A stretch of 64,000 nucleotides of DNA. Origin: Ferrimonas futtsuensis DSM 18154. Lineage in GTDB: Bacteria; Pseudomonadota; Gammaproteobacteria; Enterobacterales; Shewanellaceae. Under the pieces are notes generated by a model that did not search any database, was not told the DNA's origin, and worked only from the letters and a program-made list of their open reading frames with translations. Positions 37,160 to 46,591 of this stretch are shown piece after piece. Within the stretch, counting starts at the first letter, position 1. Every line of letters begins with the position of its first letter. The position numbers and the translations under genes were made by a program. The stretch is from contig NZ_KE383896.1 in assembly GCF_000422645.1 (NCBI RefSeq), forward strand, positions 5,461 to 69,460, written 5' to 3'.

Positions 37160-38737
37160 ATGAAACCCACACTCGTTGCACTAGTCGTCTCACAGGCGCT
37201 GATTCTGCCCCAGGCAATGGCCGCAGACAGCACCGAGAAATCCATCGACGATCTCAAGCGCCAGCTGGCCGAGGTCACAGAAGAGCTGGAGTACCTGTCC
37301 GAGCGTGTCGACAAGCCAGAGAGCCATGCCGCCACCGACCGGGTACTGATCACCGGTGACTTCCGCACCAAGGCCCACAGCCTGCACTACCAGGACGTGG
37401 TCTGGAGCCCAGGCCTGACCGTAGCCACCCCCATGGGCAGAATGCCCATGTCCATGAACGGCCCTGGCTTTGTGCCCACCGCTCAGGACATCGACAATGA
37501 CGTGTTCTACACCACCCGTCTGCGTCTGAACCTCAAGGCCAAGGTATGGGAAAACGTCAGCTTCGCCGGCCGCCTGACCATGTTCAAGAGCTGGGGCGAT
37601 TCCACCGAAGTCAACGTGTTTGACTCCTGGAACTCCTTCACCATGGACGGCACCAGCAGCGGTCACCCCAACGGCGACACCGTTCGGGTAGAGCGCGCCT
37701 ACTTCGACTGGAAAAACATCGGCGGTACCGAGTTCTACCTCTCCGTCGGCCGTCGCCCCTCCAGCTACGGCTACCCCACCAACTTCCGTGAGAACGAGCT
37801 GCGTGGCGGCACCCCCTCAGGTCACCTGGTGAACTTCAACTTCGACGGCGCCACCATCGGCTACCACACCGAGCACCTGACCGGCATGGAGGGCCAGGTG
37901 GTCCGCTTCTGCTACGGCCAGGGTTATGAGTCCCAGTGGGGCAACGGCGAGCTGTTCGGCAACACCTCCGTGGACGATGTTCACCTGGGTGGTTTCAACA
38001 TCGACATCCTCAACGACGGCACCAACTTCCTGCAGTTCATCCTGTTTGGCGCCAAAGATGTGGCCGACGGCTTCAAGGGCACCATGTCCATGCCCGACGA
38101 GCTGCTGGCAATGTTCGGTCAAGATGGCATGGGTAACGTCACCCCTGTGGTCCGCTACCAGCCCAGCACCAACATCGGTGACATCTACCTGAGCGGCCTG
38201 ACCTTCGTCCGCGAAGAGGACAATGGCGTCAAGTGGTTCACCTCTCTGGGATGGACCCGCACCGATCCCAACGGCAACTTCGGCATGTTTGGCGGCCTGA
38301 ACAACGACCCGCTGTATCAGATGCTGAGCCAGACCGAAGTGGATCCCAACCCCATCGGCACCACAGACAACGAAGCCCACGACGGTTACTCCATCTACGC
38401 CGGTATCCAGATCCCTGTAGGCGACGGCAAGTTTGGCCTGGAGTACAACTACGGCTCCAAGTACTGGACCCCCTTCACCCAGGCCCAGGACGATCCCATT
38501 GGCAGCAAGCTGGCCACCCGTGGTCACGCCTATGAGGGTTACTACATCCATGACATCAACCCCAAGATGTTCGTGAAGTTCGCCGCCCTGTACTACGACT
38601 TCGAGTACACCGGTTCCGGTTCCCCGGTTGGCGCCCCACAGAACATCGATGAAGTTCTGGCGGGACAGGCATTCAGCATGCTGCCTGCGATGGACACCGC
38701 GTTCGACGTGAATGCCTCCATCACCGTGAAGTTCTAA
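37160..38737 (+). CDS. DUF3373 outer-membrane beta-barrel protein
   Basis: A 525-residue exported protein: signal peptide MKPTLVALVVSQALILPQAMA, a short coiled coil (IDDLKRQLAEVTEELEYLSERV), then a long beta-strand region typical of DUF3373 porin-like proteins (ITGDFRTKAHSL, YSIYAGIQIPVG), ending in ASITVKF. The frame opens at 37118, but the third ATG of ATGATGATG (37160) is correctly spaced from AAGGA and starts the signal peptide. It lies 32 bases after the monoheme cytochrome and 65 before the octaheme cytochrome. Whether it forms a pore for a substrate or holds the cytochromes is unknown. Confidence 0.83.
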   Translation: MKPTLVALVVSQALILPQAMAADSTEKSIDDLKRQLAEVTEELEYLSERVDKPESHAATDRVLITGDFRTKAHSLHYQDVVWSPGLTVATPMGRMPMSMNGPGFVPTAQDIDNDVFYTTRLRLNLKAKVWENVSFAGRLTMFKSWGDSTEVNVFDSWNSFTMDGTSSGHPNGDTVRVERAYFDWKNIGGTEFYLSVGRRPSSYGYPTNFRENELRGGTPSGHLVNFNFDGATIGYHTEHLTGMEGQVVRFCYGQGYESQWGNGELFGNTSVDDVHLGGFNIDILNDGTNFLQFILFGAKDVADGFKGTMSMPDELLAMFGQDGMGNVTPVVRYQPSTNIGDIYLSGLTFVREEDNGVKWFTSLGWTRTDPNGNFGMFGGLNNDPLYQMLSQTEVDPNPIGTTDNEAHDGYSIYAGIQIPVGDGKFGLEYNYGSKYWTPFTQAQDDPIGSKLATRGHAYEGYYIHDINPKMFVKFAALYYDFEYTGSGSPVGAPQNIDEVLAGQAFSMLPAMDTAFDVNASITVKF

Positions 38738-38802
38738 GTTTCATCATCTCGGCGGCCCAACCCCGGCATCTGGGGGGACGGCCGCCTCTCCAGGGAAAAG
38801 AT

Positions 38803-40179
38803 ATGCGCACATTACTGTTAACCACTTTGCTGACCGGCCTGATGTTGCCGGTTGGCGCACAGGCGGAGAACCCCCACAAGGAGTTCATCACCGGTCCCAT
38901 CAACAGCGGCTCAGAAGCGACCGCCCAGTGTATTGAGTGTCATGAAGAGCACACCGAAGCCTTCATGAAGACCAGCCACTGGACCTGGGCCAAGGAACAG
39001 ACCGTCAACGGCAAGACCGTAAAGCTGGGCAAAAAGAACGCCATCAACAACTACTGCGTTTCCGTCTCCAGCAACGAGCCTCGCTGCACCAAGTGTCATG
39101 CCGGCTACGGCTATGAAGACGCCAAGTTCGATTTCACCGACGCCACCAAGGTGGACTGCCTGGTGTGCCACGACACCACTGGCTCCTATCAGAAGGATCT
39201 CAGCGGCTACGCCTTCAAGAGCGTCGACCTGGTGAAGGTCTCCCAGAATGTGGGCGCCCCGGTCCGTGATAACTGCGGCACCTGCCACTTCTATGGCGGC
39301 GGCGGCGACGGCGTGAAACACGGCGACATGGACTCCAGCATGGCCTACCCGGACAAGGCTCTGGATGTGCACATGGACGCCGACGGCATGGACTTCCAGT
39401 GCCAGGATTGCCACAAGGGTGAGTCTCACACCATCAAAGGGCAGGCGATGAGCGTCTCCCCGGGCAGCACCGACCACCTGGAGTGCACCAGCTGTCACGA
39501 GAGCGAGGTTCACAAGAACGCCAAGCTCAACCGCCACACCGAAAAGGTGGCCTGTCAGACCTGCCACATTCCGGAATTTGCCAAGGTCGAGCCCACCAAG
39601 ATGTGGTGGGACTGGTCCGAAGCGGGCCAGGCTCGTGAAGAGACCAAGAACCAGTGGGGCCGCAAGGACTACATGAAGAAGAAGGGCAGCTTCGTCTGGG
39701 GCCAGAAGGTTCAGCCCGAGTACGCTTGGTACAACGGCACCGCCGAGGCTTACCTGTTCGGTGACAAGATGGATCCCACCCAGGTCACCGCCCTGAGCAA
39801 GCCTGCGGGCGCCAACGGCGACGGTGTCTCCAAGATCTACCCCTTCAAGGTGCACCGCGGTAAGCAGCTGTACGATGCCAAGCACATGGTGTTTATCCCC
39901 ACCAAGGTGTTCGGCAAAGATGGCTACTGGAAGACCTTTGACTGGGACAAGTCCGCCACTGCGGGCATGAACACCCACCCGGCCATGCAAGCCAAAGGCC
40001 TGACCTACAGCGGTCAGAAAGGGTTTGCCGAAACCGAGATGTGGTGGCGCATCAACCACATGGTTTCACCGAAGACTGAAGCCCTGAAGTGCAGCGCCTG
40101 CCACAGCAAGAAGGGCCGGTTGGATTGGGAGGCCCTGGGCTATGACCAGGATCCCATGAAGGCTAAGAAGAAGAAGTAA
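38803..40179 (+). CDS. octaheme cytochrome c, tetrathionate reductase family
   Basis: A 458-residue exported cytochrome with eight CxxCH motifs (C43-H47, C95-H99, C119-H123, C158-H162, C200-H204, C228-H232, C251-H255, C430-H434). The sequence around hemes 1 and 2 (CIECHEEHTEAFMKTSHW, NEPRCTKCHAGYG) and the length match the Shewanella octaheme tetrathionate reductase (OTR) family. In that family one heme has lysine as ligand and forms the active site; which lysine serves here I cannot say. OTR reduces tetrathionate, nitrite and hydroxylamine in vitro; the physiological substrate is uncertain. AGGGAAAAG precedes the ATG; a terminator follows. Confidence 0.92.
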   Translation: MRTLLLTTLLTGLMLPVGAQAENPHKEFITGPINSGSEATAQCIECHEEHTEAFMKTSHWTWAKEQTVNGKTVKLGKKNAINNYCVSVSSNEPRCTKCHAGYGYEDAKFDFTDATKVDCLVCHDTTGSYQKDLSGYAFKSVDLVKVSQNVGAPVRDNCGTCHFYGGGGDGVKHGDMDSSMAYPDKALDVHMDADGMDFQCQDCHKGESHTIKGQAMSVSPGSTDHLECTSCHESEVHKNAKLNRHTEKVACQTCHIPEFAKVEPTKMWWDWSEAGQAREETKNQWGRKDYMKKKGSFVWGQKVQPEYAWYNGTAEAYLFGDKMDPTQVTALSKPAGANGDGVSKIYPFKVHRGKQLYDAKHMVFIPTKVFGKDGYWKTFDWDKSATAGMNTHPAMQAKGLTYSGQKGFAETEMWWRINHMVSPKTEALKCSACHSKKGRLDWEALGYDQDPMKAKKKK

Positions 40180-40220
40180 CCTAGGGGCGTAACCCGGGGC
40201 TCCTCCCGGGACCAAGGTTG

Positions 40221-40249
40221 GCCCGCCATCTGGCGGGCCTTTTTTTGCC
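40221..40249 (+). terminator. terminator after octaheme cytochrome gene
   Basis: GCCCGCC-ATCT-GGCGGGC followed by seven T residues. Confidence 0.92.
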
Positions 40250-40316
40250 TGCCTGCCTGTCCGACAAACGCCGCCGATCCGTCACAGATCATTCTCTGGA
40301 CAACCAAGGAGTTAGT

Positions 40317-40335
40317 GATAATAATTCTCATTAAA
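40317..40335. promoter_or_regulatory. Fur-like box
   Basis: GATAATAATTCTCATTAAA matches 14 of 19 positions of the consensus Fur box GATAATGATAATCATTATC, including the outer hexamer and CATTA. It lies 28 bases before the phosphohexomutase start. Confidence 0.55.
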
Positions 40336-40362
40336 GGCGAATGAGTAAAATAGGAGTCCCCC

Positions 40363-42069
40363 ATGACCTCGGAGATCCATCGCTGGTTGCAACGAGACCC
40401 TGACCCCAGCACCCGCAGCGAACTTCAGCAACTGCTGGACCGCAATGATCAACAGGAGCTAGAGCAGCGATTTTCCGGTCGCCTGGCATTTGGCACCGCC
40501 GGCCTTCGAGGCGTTGTCGGCGCAGGCCCCAACCGGATGAACCGGCTGGTGATCCAGGAAACCGCCACCGGCCTGGCTCAATACCTCCTGACTCAGGAGG
40601 TCAACGCCCGCAGTCGCGGTGTTGTTATCGGTTACGATGGCCGCCCGGACTCTCGCCAGTTTGCCGAGGACACCGCTGCGGCACTCACCGCTCATGGCAT
40701 TTTGGTCTACCTCACCGTCCGGGTCGCCCCCACTCCCCTGGTGGCCTTTGGGGTCAAGCACCTCAATGCCGCCGCCGGCGTGGTGGTCACCGCCAGCCAC
40801 AACCCGCCGCAGTACAACGGCTTTAAAGTCTACTGGGGCAATGGCGCTCAGATTATCCCCCCCCATGACACAGGCATCGCCAAGCAGATAGACGCTGCGG
40901 CCCACTCCGAACTCTCCCTGATGCCGCTGGAACTCGCTGAAGAAAATGGCCTGCTGACCCTGCTGGGCAACCCCTTCTATGAGGATTATCGCCAGGCTCA
41001 GGACCGCAGTGCCCTGCTGTCCAATCACACCACCCCCGAGGCCATCAGCCTGGCCTACACCGCCATGCATGGCGTCGGGGCAGAGATGGCGGAAACCTTG
41101 CTTAAGGATGCGGGTTTTCATCAGGTGTACAGCGTGGCCGATCAGCGGGAGCCTGACGGGCGCTTCCCGACGGTAAACTTCCCCAACCCGGAAGAGCCAG
41201 GCGCCATGGATTTGGTGATCGCCGAAGCCGCCAAGCATAACGCCACTCTGGCGGTGGCCAATGATCCCGATGCCGACCGTCTGGCAGTCGCGGCTCGAAC
41301 TCCTGAGGGCAATTACCAGATGCTCACCGGCGACCAGGTGGGCGTGTTACTGGGCCACTATTTGCTCAGTCGTACCTCCGCCTCTGGCGCTCTGGTGGGC
41401 ACCACTGTGGTCTCCTCCTCATTGCTCCAGCGTATCGCCCATGCCGCAGGCGCCCGTTACTATCAGACCCTGACCGGTTTCAAGTGGCTCACCAATATGG
41501 CCATGAAGCATCAGACCGACGAATGCCGTTTCCTGTTCGCCTATGAAGAGGCCCTGGGCTATACCGTGGGCGATCTGGTGTGGGATAAGGACGGCCTCTC
41601 CGCCCTGGTCGCCTTTGCCCAGTTGACCGCAGAACTGGCCGGGCAAGGTCTGACCCTGTGGGACCGGCTGGAGTCCATCTATCGTCAGCATGGCCTGCAC
41701 CTCAATGCCCAGCGCAGCATCGCCCTGTCACCGGGCACACCACCGATGGGCGATGCCCTGAGGGCCAGTCCCCCAGAGCAGATCGGCGGAGAGCCAATCA
41801 CCGCCATCACCGACTTGAAGCAGGGCACAACAGAATACCGCGATGGACATCAGGCGCAGATCGACCTGCCCAGCAGTGATGTGCTGATCTACCAGTTGGC
41901 CAGCGGCGATCGGGTGGTGGTGCGCCCGTCAGGCACCGAACCCAAGATCAAGTGTTACTACGAAGTGGTGGAAGCGGTTCAGGAGAAAGAGTCTCTCAAG
42001 CAGGCCCAGGGGCGGGCAACATCAAGAATGTCCGAGTTAATCGCCTCCCACCAGGCCAGCCTCCGCTGA
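40363..42069 (+). CDS. phosphohexomutase (phosphoglucomutase/phosphomannomutase)
   Basis: A 568-residue alpha-D-phosphohexomutase of the long, PGM2-like type. It shows GTAGLRG (45-51), the active-site phosphoserine loop TASHNPPQYNG (Ser145), the metal loop DPDADR (301-306), the sugar-binding EEALGYTVGD and the phosphate-binding RPSGTEPKIK near the end. It interconverts hexose 1- and 6-phosphates; glucose versus mannose preference cannot be fixed from sequence. AGGAG precedes the ATG. It stands alone, with a Fur-like box upstream, which is unusual for this enzyme. Confidence 0.92.
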   Translation: MTSEIHRWLQRDPDPSTRSELQQLLDRNDQQELEQRFSGRLAFGTAGLRGVVGAGPNRMNRLVIQETATGLAQYLLTQEVNARSRGVVIGYDGRPDSRQFAEDTAAALTAHGILVYLTVRVAPTPLVAFGVKHLNAAAGVVVTASHNPPQYNGFKVYWGNGAQIIPPHDTGIAKQIDAAAHSELSLMPLELAEENGLLTLLGNPFYEDYRQAQDRSALLSNHTTPEAISLAYTAMHGVGAEMAETLLKDAGFHQVYSVADQREPDGRFPTVNFPNPEEPGAMDLVIAEAAKHNATLAVANDPDADRLAVAARTPEGNYQMLTGDQVGVLLGHYLLSRTSASGALVGTTVVSSSLLQRIAHAAGARYYQTLTGFKWLTNMAMKHQTDECRFLFAYEEALGYTVGDLVWDKDGLSALVAFAQLTAELAGQGLTLWDRLESIYRQHGLHLNAQRSIALSPGTPPMGDALRASPPEQIGGEPITAITDLKQGTTEYRDGHQAQIDLPSSDVLIYQLASGDRVVVRPSGTEPKIKCYYEVVEAVQEKESLKQAQGRATSRMSELIASHQASLR

Positions 42070-42161
42070 ACCTGTCGCCAGAGGCACCACCAAAAGGAGG
42101 ACCCAAGGGCCCTCCTGCGCAACCGAAATCTCCGGCTTATGCAACGGTGTCTAACACCACA

Positions 42162-43049
42162 CTAATGAATGAAGGAGTGCTCGATGCTGGAGACCAGCGG
42201 GCGGAACCAGGGCTGCCCCTGACTCTCCCAGGACGCCAGCAGACTGCGATGACAGAGGTGATCAAAGCCGTCGAGCTCAAAGGCCACCAACTCACCACTG
42301 GCCAGCTGGGCACGAATCAGGGCTGCTGAGATAAAACCGATCCCCTCACCACGAATCAGCGCCTCCACCATCAGATGAAGGTCGCCGCAGGACACCTGAA
42401 AACGAAAGTCCTCGAGCTCCAGCTTCTTGGCGGCCAGATTCTGCACCAACAGATCCCGGGAACAGCAGCCCGGCTTGGCCACATAGAGGGTGTGAGCCAT
42501 CAATGCTTCCAGGCTCTGCTCGTCAATGCTGCTGAGCAGAGTGGGACTGGCCACGAAGATCACCTTATCCGGCGGCAGGGGGTGACGCCAGCAATTGCTC
42601 AGGTTCAGAGGCTGTATGTGTTCGGTGATGGCGATGTCATAGCGACCTTCGTTGATGGCGGAGATCACCTGATCACTGGCCAGGTAGTCAAACTCTACCG
42701 AGTGCTGCTTTTCCCGGTTGAATTCACTCAAGGCCACCGGGAAATAACTGGCGCCGAAGGCGGGTGTACAACACAGCCTCAGTGCGTCGCTGCCACTTTG
42801 CTGCAATCGGGAATACAGCTGCCGCTCCATCTCAAGCAGCCGCTTTCCGTGCTCAAGGACCAGTTCTCCCGAGAGTGTGGGCTTGATGGGCGTCAGCTGG
42901 CGATTCAGCAACACGGCACCACAGCGCTCCTCCAGTGCCTTGATCCTCTGAGAAGCTGCCGAATGGGTGATGTTCAAGGAGGCTGCCGCTTTAGAGATAC
43001 TGCCGAGCTCCACCGACAGCACCAGGGTCTTCAGATCCTGCGTCTTCAT
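42162..43049 (-). CDS. LysR-type transcriptional regulator
   Basis: A 295-residue LysR-family regulator. The N-terminal winged helix-turn-helix is visible (SISKAAASLNITHSAASQRI, KALEERCGAVLLNR), followed by a substrate-binding domain. QRIKALE is reminiscent of ArgP, but the rest does not allow that name. It is divergent from an FMN reductase gene (43203), the usual arrangement for a LysR regulator and its target. The effector is unknown. Confidence 0.87.
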   Translation of the reverse strand: MKTQDLKTLVLSVELGSISKAAASLNITHSAASQRIKALEERCGAVLLNRQLTPIKPTLSGELVLEHGKRLLEMERQLYSRLQQSGSDALRLCCTPAFGASYFPVALSEFNREKQHSVEFDYLASDQVISAINEGRYDIAITEHIQPLNLSNCWRHPLPPDKVIFVASPTLLSSIDEQSLEALMAHTLYVAKPGCCSRDLLVQNLAAKKLELEDFRFQVSCGDLHLMVEALIRGEGIGFISAALIRAQLASGELVAFELDGFDHLCHRSLLASWESQGQPWFRPLVSSIEHSFIH

Positions 43050-43167
43050 ACACAGTCCTTACCTGAGGGCGCATAGCACCAGAAATTAGCTCCAGAGTAT
43101 CAAGTAAATTTAGATTCAGCTAATATAAAACTGACCACCGTGATCCAATACAAAAAATCATGGGTCT

Positions 43168-43190
43168 ACACTGATTAGATTGATCAGTGT
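43168..43190. promoter_or_regulatory. inverted repeat in front of FMN reductase gene
   Basis: ACACTGAT (43168-43175) and ATCAGTGT (43183-43190), perfect 8-bp arms with a 7-bp spacer, ending just before the AAGGAG ribosome-binding site. Likely an operator, or a hairpin controlling translation. Confidence 0.55.
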
Positions 43191-43202
43191 AAGGAGCATG
43201 TT

Positions 43203-43751
43203 ATGGGATCTCTCAAGGTACTGGCTCTGTGTGGCAGCCTGAGGCAGGAATCACTCAACCGAAAACTGATGCTTCAGGCCATAGCCTTGGCGCCCAAAGG
43301 GGTGGATGTACAGCAGGGAAAAATCTGTGCCATTCCCCTCTACAGTCAGGACCAACAACAGATGGGGTTTCCCGAGTCGGTGGAAACACTGCACCGGCAG
43401 CTGATGGAGTCCGATGCAATCCTGCTGGTGACACCGGAATACAACTACTCCATCCCTGGGGTACTGAAAAACGCCATCGATTGGCTGTCGCGATACTCCC
43501 CGCATGGATTCAACAACAAACCTGTGGCCATCATGGGGGCCAGCCCGGGCAGAATGGGCACCTGCCGCTGTCAGTATCACCTCCGACAGGTGATGGTATT
43601 TCTCAACGCCTGGGTACTGAATAAGCCTGAGGTGATGCTCAGTGAGGCTCACCTGGCCTTTGACGAAGCGGGCAACCTTAAAGAGCACAGGCTCCAAGAG
43701 CTGGTGGAAAGCCAGATGCAGGCATTAAAACAGATGATTCACAGCGAATAA
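43203..43751 (+). CDS. NAD(P)H-dependent FMN reductase
   Basis: A 182-residue flavodoxin-fold reductase of the NADPH-dependent FMN reductase (ChrR/YieF) family: LALCGSLRQESLNRKLM for FMN phosphate binding, and TPEYNYSIPGVLKNAIDW, the family signature. It may reduce quinones, chromate or flavins. AAGGAG lies 6 bases before the ATG. It is divergent from the LysR gene and preceded by a strong inverted repeat. Confidence 0.9.
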   Translation: MGSLKVLALCGSLRQESLNRKLMLQAIALAPKGVDVQQGKICAIPLYSQDQQQMGFPESVETLHRQLMESDAILLVTPEYNYSIPGVLKNAIDWLSRYSPHGFNNKPVAIMGASPGRMGTCRCQYHLRQVMVFLNAWVLNKPEVMLSEAHLAFDEAGNLKEHRLQELVESQMQALKQMIHSE

Positions 43752-43757
43752 CCTAAA

Positions 43758-43777
43758 GCGGCGCCACTGGCGCCGCA
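43758..43777. terminator. GC-rich hairpin between FMN reductase and chemoreceptor genes
   Basis: GCGGCGCC-ACT-GGCGCCGC between two convergent stop codons; without a T-run, so only a possible terminator. Confidence 0.45.
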
Positions 43778-43783
43778 TTGGGT

Positions 43784-45334
43784 TCAGTTTCGGCTGGCGA
43801 AACTCAAGTGCAGCGAGCCGATTAGACCCACCTGCTGTTGCAGTTCGTTGCTGCACCGCTCCACCTCCTGGGTCGAAGCCAGATTCCCCTGCGTCAACGC
43901 CTGAATCTCCGCCAGACTGCCAGCTATCTCATTCACTGCCAGCCTCTGCTGCACCGATGCGGTCGCCGTCTGCCCCGCCATATCATGGGCCAGCTCAATG
44001 TGACGGTTGATCTGTTCAATCTCACTGGCGCTGGTTTGGGCGGCAAGGGCACAGGCGTCCGCCAGGTGATGGTTGCGTTCCATCTTCTCAACCCAGAGTT
44101 TCAGGGTGTGGTGCATCCCTTCGATGCTGTTCTGGATCTCCGTGGTTGCCAGTTGAGTCCGGTTGGAGAGGGCGCGAACTTCATCGGCCACCACGGCAAA
44201 CCCCCTGCCCTGTTCTCCGGCACGGGCCGCCTCGATGGCGGCATTGAGCGCCAACAAATTGGTCTGTTCGGCAATGCCATCGATCTCTTTCATGGCCAGA
44301 GCCACCTTATCGGCCTCCCCATGAAGCTCCCCGGCATGCTCTGCTGCCGCTTTGACCTCCCGGGCCAGAGTTCGAATCTGATCACGACTGCCCAGCATAT
44401 CGCTCTGCGCACCGTAACAGGACTGTCTGGATTGCAAGGTGCTTTGCGCCGACGCCTCGGCACAGTTGGCGATCTCACCCACAGAGACATTGAGCTCGTC
44501 AACGGCGGTCGCGATCTGGTCCAGACGAGCATTCTCCTGACGCACCCCCTGCCTGGCCTGCTCACTGAGCCCCACCAGGGTAGAGGACATGGCATCGAGG
44601 TGCTGAGACGCATCCCGGGTTCGGCCCAGCACGCCGCTTATCCTGGCCTGGGACATCTGCAATTGGAACTCAAGGATGCTGCTGCTGCCATGGCCGGCAA
44701 AAACATAGCGGCTGACGCTGTCGTACTCCTGCTGCAGCTTCATCAGCATGGCCGGTACCCGAAACGCCTCATCGAAAAACAGCGTCAGCATGGCGGCCAC
44801 CATGGCCAGGCCACAGAGCACCACCCAGGGTTGGAACAACCAGGCTACAGCGGCAAAACCCAGTGCCAGAATCACCCCGGACAACCAGCGACGACGGGCC
44901 AGAGTCAGGAAGCGGCCCACGGGCTTGCCTTGGTTCAGCTTTTGATAAACCTCGCTGGCCCGCTCCTTCAGCTGTTGTGTGGTGGCCCGCCTCACCGACT
45001 GATAGCCCACGACCTGGCCATGTTCAAACATGGGGGTGACAAAGGCGTCCACCCAGTAATAACGCCCATCCTTGGTGCGATTCTTGACGACGCCTCGCCA
45101 GGGCTTCTGCGCCTTCAGCGCATCCCAAAGCTCCTTGAACGCCGCCTTAGGCATCTCGGGATGGCGAACCAGATTATGATTGTGACCGATCAGCTCAGAC
45201 TCTTCGAAGCCGCTGATCGCGATAAAGGCGGGATTTGCGTAGGTGATGATGCCTCGCAGATCTGTGGTGGATACCAGCTCCTCTCCCTGAGGAACCACAA
45301 CCTCTTGATTGACGATATGACGCTCTCGTCTCAT
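43784..45334 (-). CDS. Aer-like methyl-accepting chemotaxis protein
   Basis: A 516-residue chemoreceptor. A cytoplasmic PAS domain (about 15-120, [20 protein letters not shown] and [20 protein letters not shown]) of the Aer type is followed by a hydrophobic double helix (about 150-190) and the MCP signalling domain, whose hairpin tip is [20 protein letters not shown]. The PAS domain probably holds FAD and senses redox or oxygen. There is no large periplasmic loop. It is a single gene, convergent with the FMN reductase gene. Confidence 0.93.
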   Translation of the reverse strand: MRRERHIVNQEVVVPQGEELVSTTDLRGIITYANPAFIAISGFEESELIGHNHNLVRHPEMPKAAFKELWDALKAQKPWRGVVKNRTKDGRYYWVDAFVTPMFEHGQVVGYQSVRRATTQQLKERASEVYQKLNQGKPVGRFLTLARRRWLSGVILALGFAAVAWLFQPWVVLCGLAMVAAMLTLFFDEAFRVPAMLMKLQQEYDSVSRYVFAGHGSSSILEFQLQMSQARISGVLGRTRDASQHLDAMSSTLVGLSEQARQGVRQENARLDQIATAVDELNVSVGEIANCAEASAQSTLQSRQSCYGAQSDMLGSRDQIRTLAREVKAAAEHAGELHGEADKVALAMKEIDGIAEQTNLLALNAAIEAARAGEQGRGFAVVADEVRALSNRTQLATTEIQNSIEGMHHTLKLWVEKMERNHHLADACALAAQTSASEIEQINRHIELAHDMAGQTATASVQQRLAVNEIAGSLAEIQALTQGNLASTQEVERCSNELQQQVGLIGSLHLSFASRN

Positions 45335-45476
45335 GTGACCTACATCCTGTAGTTAGATTGAGTTAATCAAGCCTAGATCACATTTTACTTGTTGCTTAAT
45401 GGCTTTACCACGTGGTAGGGCGGAAACTTTTTTCCGATTTATCGTTTTTTAGCAACATATTTCATCAACTTGCGCA

Positions 45477-46400
45477 TTATTCGCCCGCCAGGTCATTCAG
45501 GTCATAAGGGGTCTGCTGATAGACGCAGTAGTTGAGCCAGTTGGAGAACAGCAGGGCGCCATGGGCATGCCAGCGCGCATGAGGAGGCAGAGTGGGGTCG
45601 TCCTTGGGATAGTAGTTCTTCGGCAAGGCGGGCTCGGCGCCCGCCGCCCGATCCCGGCGGTATTCATCCTGCAAAGTGGTGCGGGTGTACTCCGGGTGGC
45701 CGGTCACAAACAGGTTGCGGTTGTCCCTGCTGGCCACCAGGTAGGCCCCGGCTTCATCGGACTCCGCCAACACCTGGAGCTGCGGGTGAGCTTTCAGCCG
45801 GTCCAGGCTGACCTGGGCAAAGCGCGAATGCGGCACCCAGAACTCGTCATCAAACCCCCTCAACAGGGGAATATGGCCATGGGCACGGCGATGACGGAAC
45901 ACCCCGGAAATCTTATCGTCCCTCAGATAGCGCTTCACCCCATAGAGGTGGTACAGCGCCGCATGGGCGGCCCAGCACAGGAAAAGCACTGAGGTGGCAT
46001 GCTTCTGCGACCAGTTGATGATGTCGCAGATCTCCGGCCAGTAGGTCACCTCCTCAAACTCGAAATTACCCAGGGGGGCCCCGGTAATGATCAGGCCATC
46101 GTAGTTGTTGTTCTTAACCTGGTCGAAATCCCGGTAGAAGGCATCCATGTGATCGCTGGGCGTGTGCTTGGAGGCTTTGCGGTGAATTCTGAGCAGCTCG
46201 ACGTTCACCTGCAGCGGCGAGTTACCCAGCAGTCTGAGCAACTGAGTCTCGGTCTCGATCTTGTTGGGCATCAGGTTAAGGATCAGCAGCCGCAAGGGAC
46301 GGATATCCTGAGACGCCGCCCGCTCCTCGGACATGACAAAGATGTTCTCGCTGCGCAGGATCTCCGACGCCGGCAACTGACTGGGTATTCTGACTGGCAT
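45477..46400 (-). CDS. metA: homoserine O-succinyltransferase
   Basis: A 307-residue MetA, about the length of E. coli MetA (309). The active-site Cys142 ([15 protein letters not shown]) and the GHPEY catalytic motif are present. It acylates homoserine, the first committed step of methionine synthesis; some relatives use acetyl-CoA, which I cannot exclude. The frame extends upstream to 46436, but the ATG at 46400 has AGGAGG six bases before it. Tandem met boxes lie just upstream, indicating MetJ repression. Confidence 0.95.
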   Translation of the reverse strand: MPVRIPSQLPASEILRSENIFVMSEERAASQDIRPLRLLILNLMPNKIETETQLLRLLGNSPLQVNVELLRIHRKASKHTPSDHMDAFYRDFDQVKNNNYDGLIITGAPLGNFEFEEVTYWPEICDIINWSQKHATSVLFLCWAAHAALYHLYGVKRYLRDDKISGVFRHRRAHGHIPLLRGFDDEFWVPHSRFAQVSLDRLKAHPQLQVLAESDEAGAYLVASRDNRNLFVTGHPEYTRTTLQDEYRRDRAAGAEPALPKNYYPKDDPTLPPHARWHAHGALLFSNWLNYCVYQQTPYDLNDLAGE

Positions 46401-46430
46401 AAACAACCTCCTAGAGCTCCATTTATAACA

Positions 46431-46446
46431 GGACATCTAGACGGCT
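46431..46446. promoter_or_regulatory. MetJ operator (two met boxes)
   Basis: GGACATCT and AGACGGCT, adjacent octamers with 6/8 and 7/8 matches to the met box AGACGTCT, 31 bases before metA. Confidence 0.75.
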
Positions 46447-46591
46447 ACAACTCCAGAGCTCCAATTTCCCCATGGGTGTGATCCTGCCCCCCTGTTCCCC
46501 GATGCAATATGGATGACGTTAACACTTTGGGAACAGATATTTACCACCGGAGCTGCTATGATCGCGCTACCTGAACTTTTGCAAAGACATC

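Noticed and set aside
43838-45352. Plus-strand frame opposite the chemoreceptor gene
   Set aside because: The minus-strand frame has PAS and MCP motifs; the opposite frame is a shadow.
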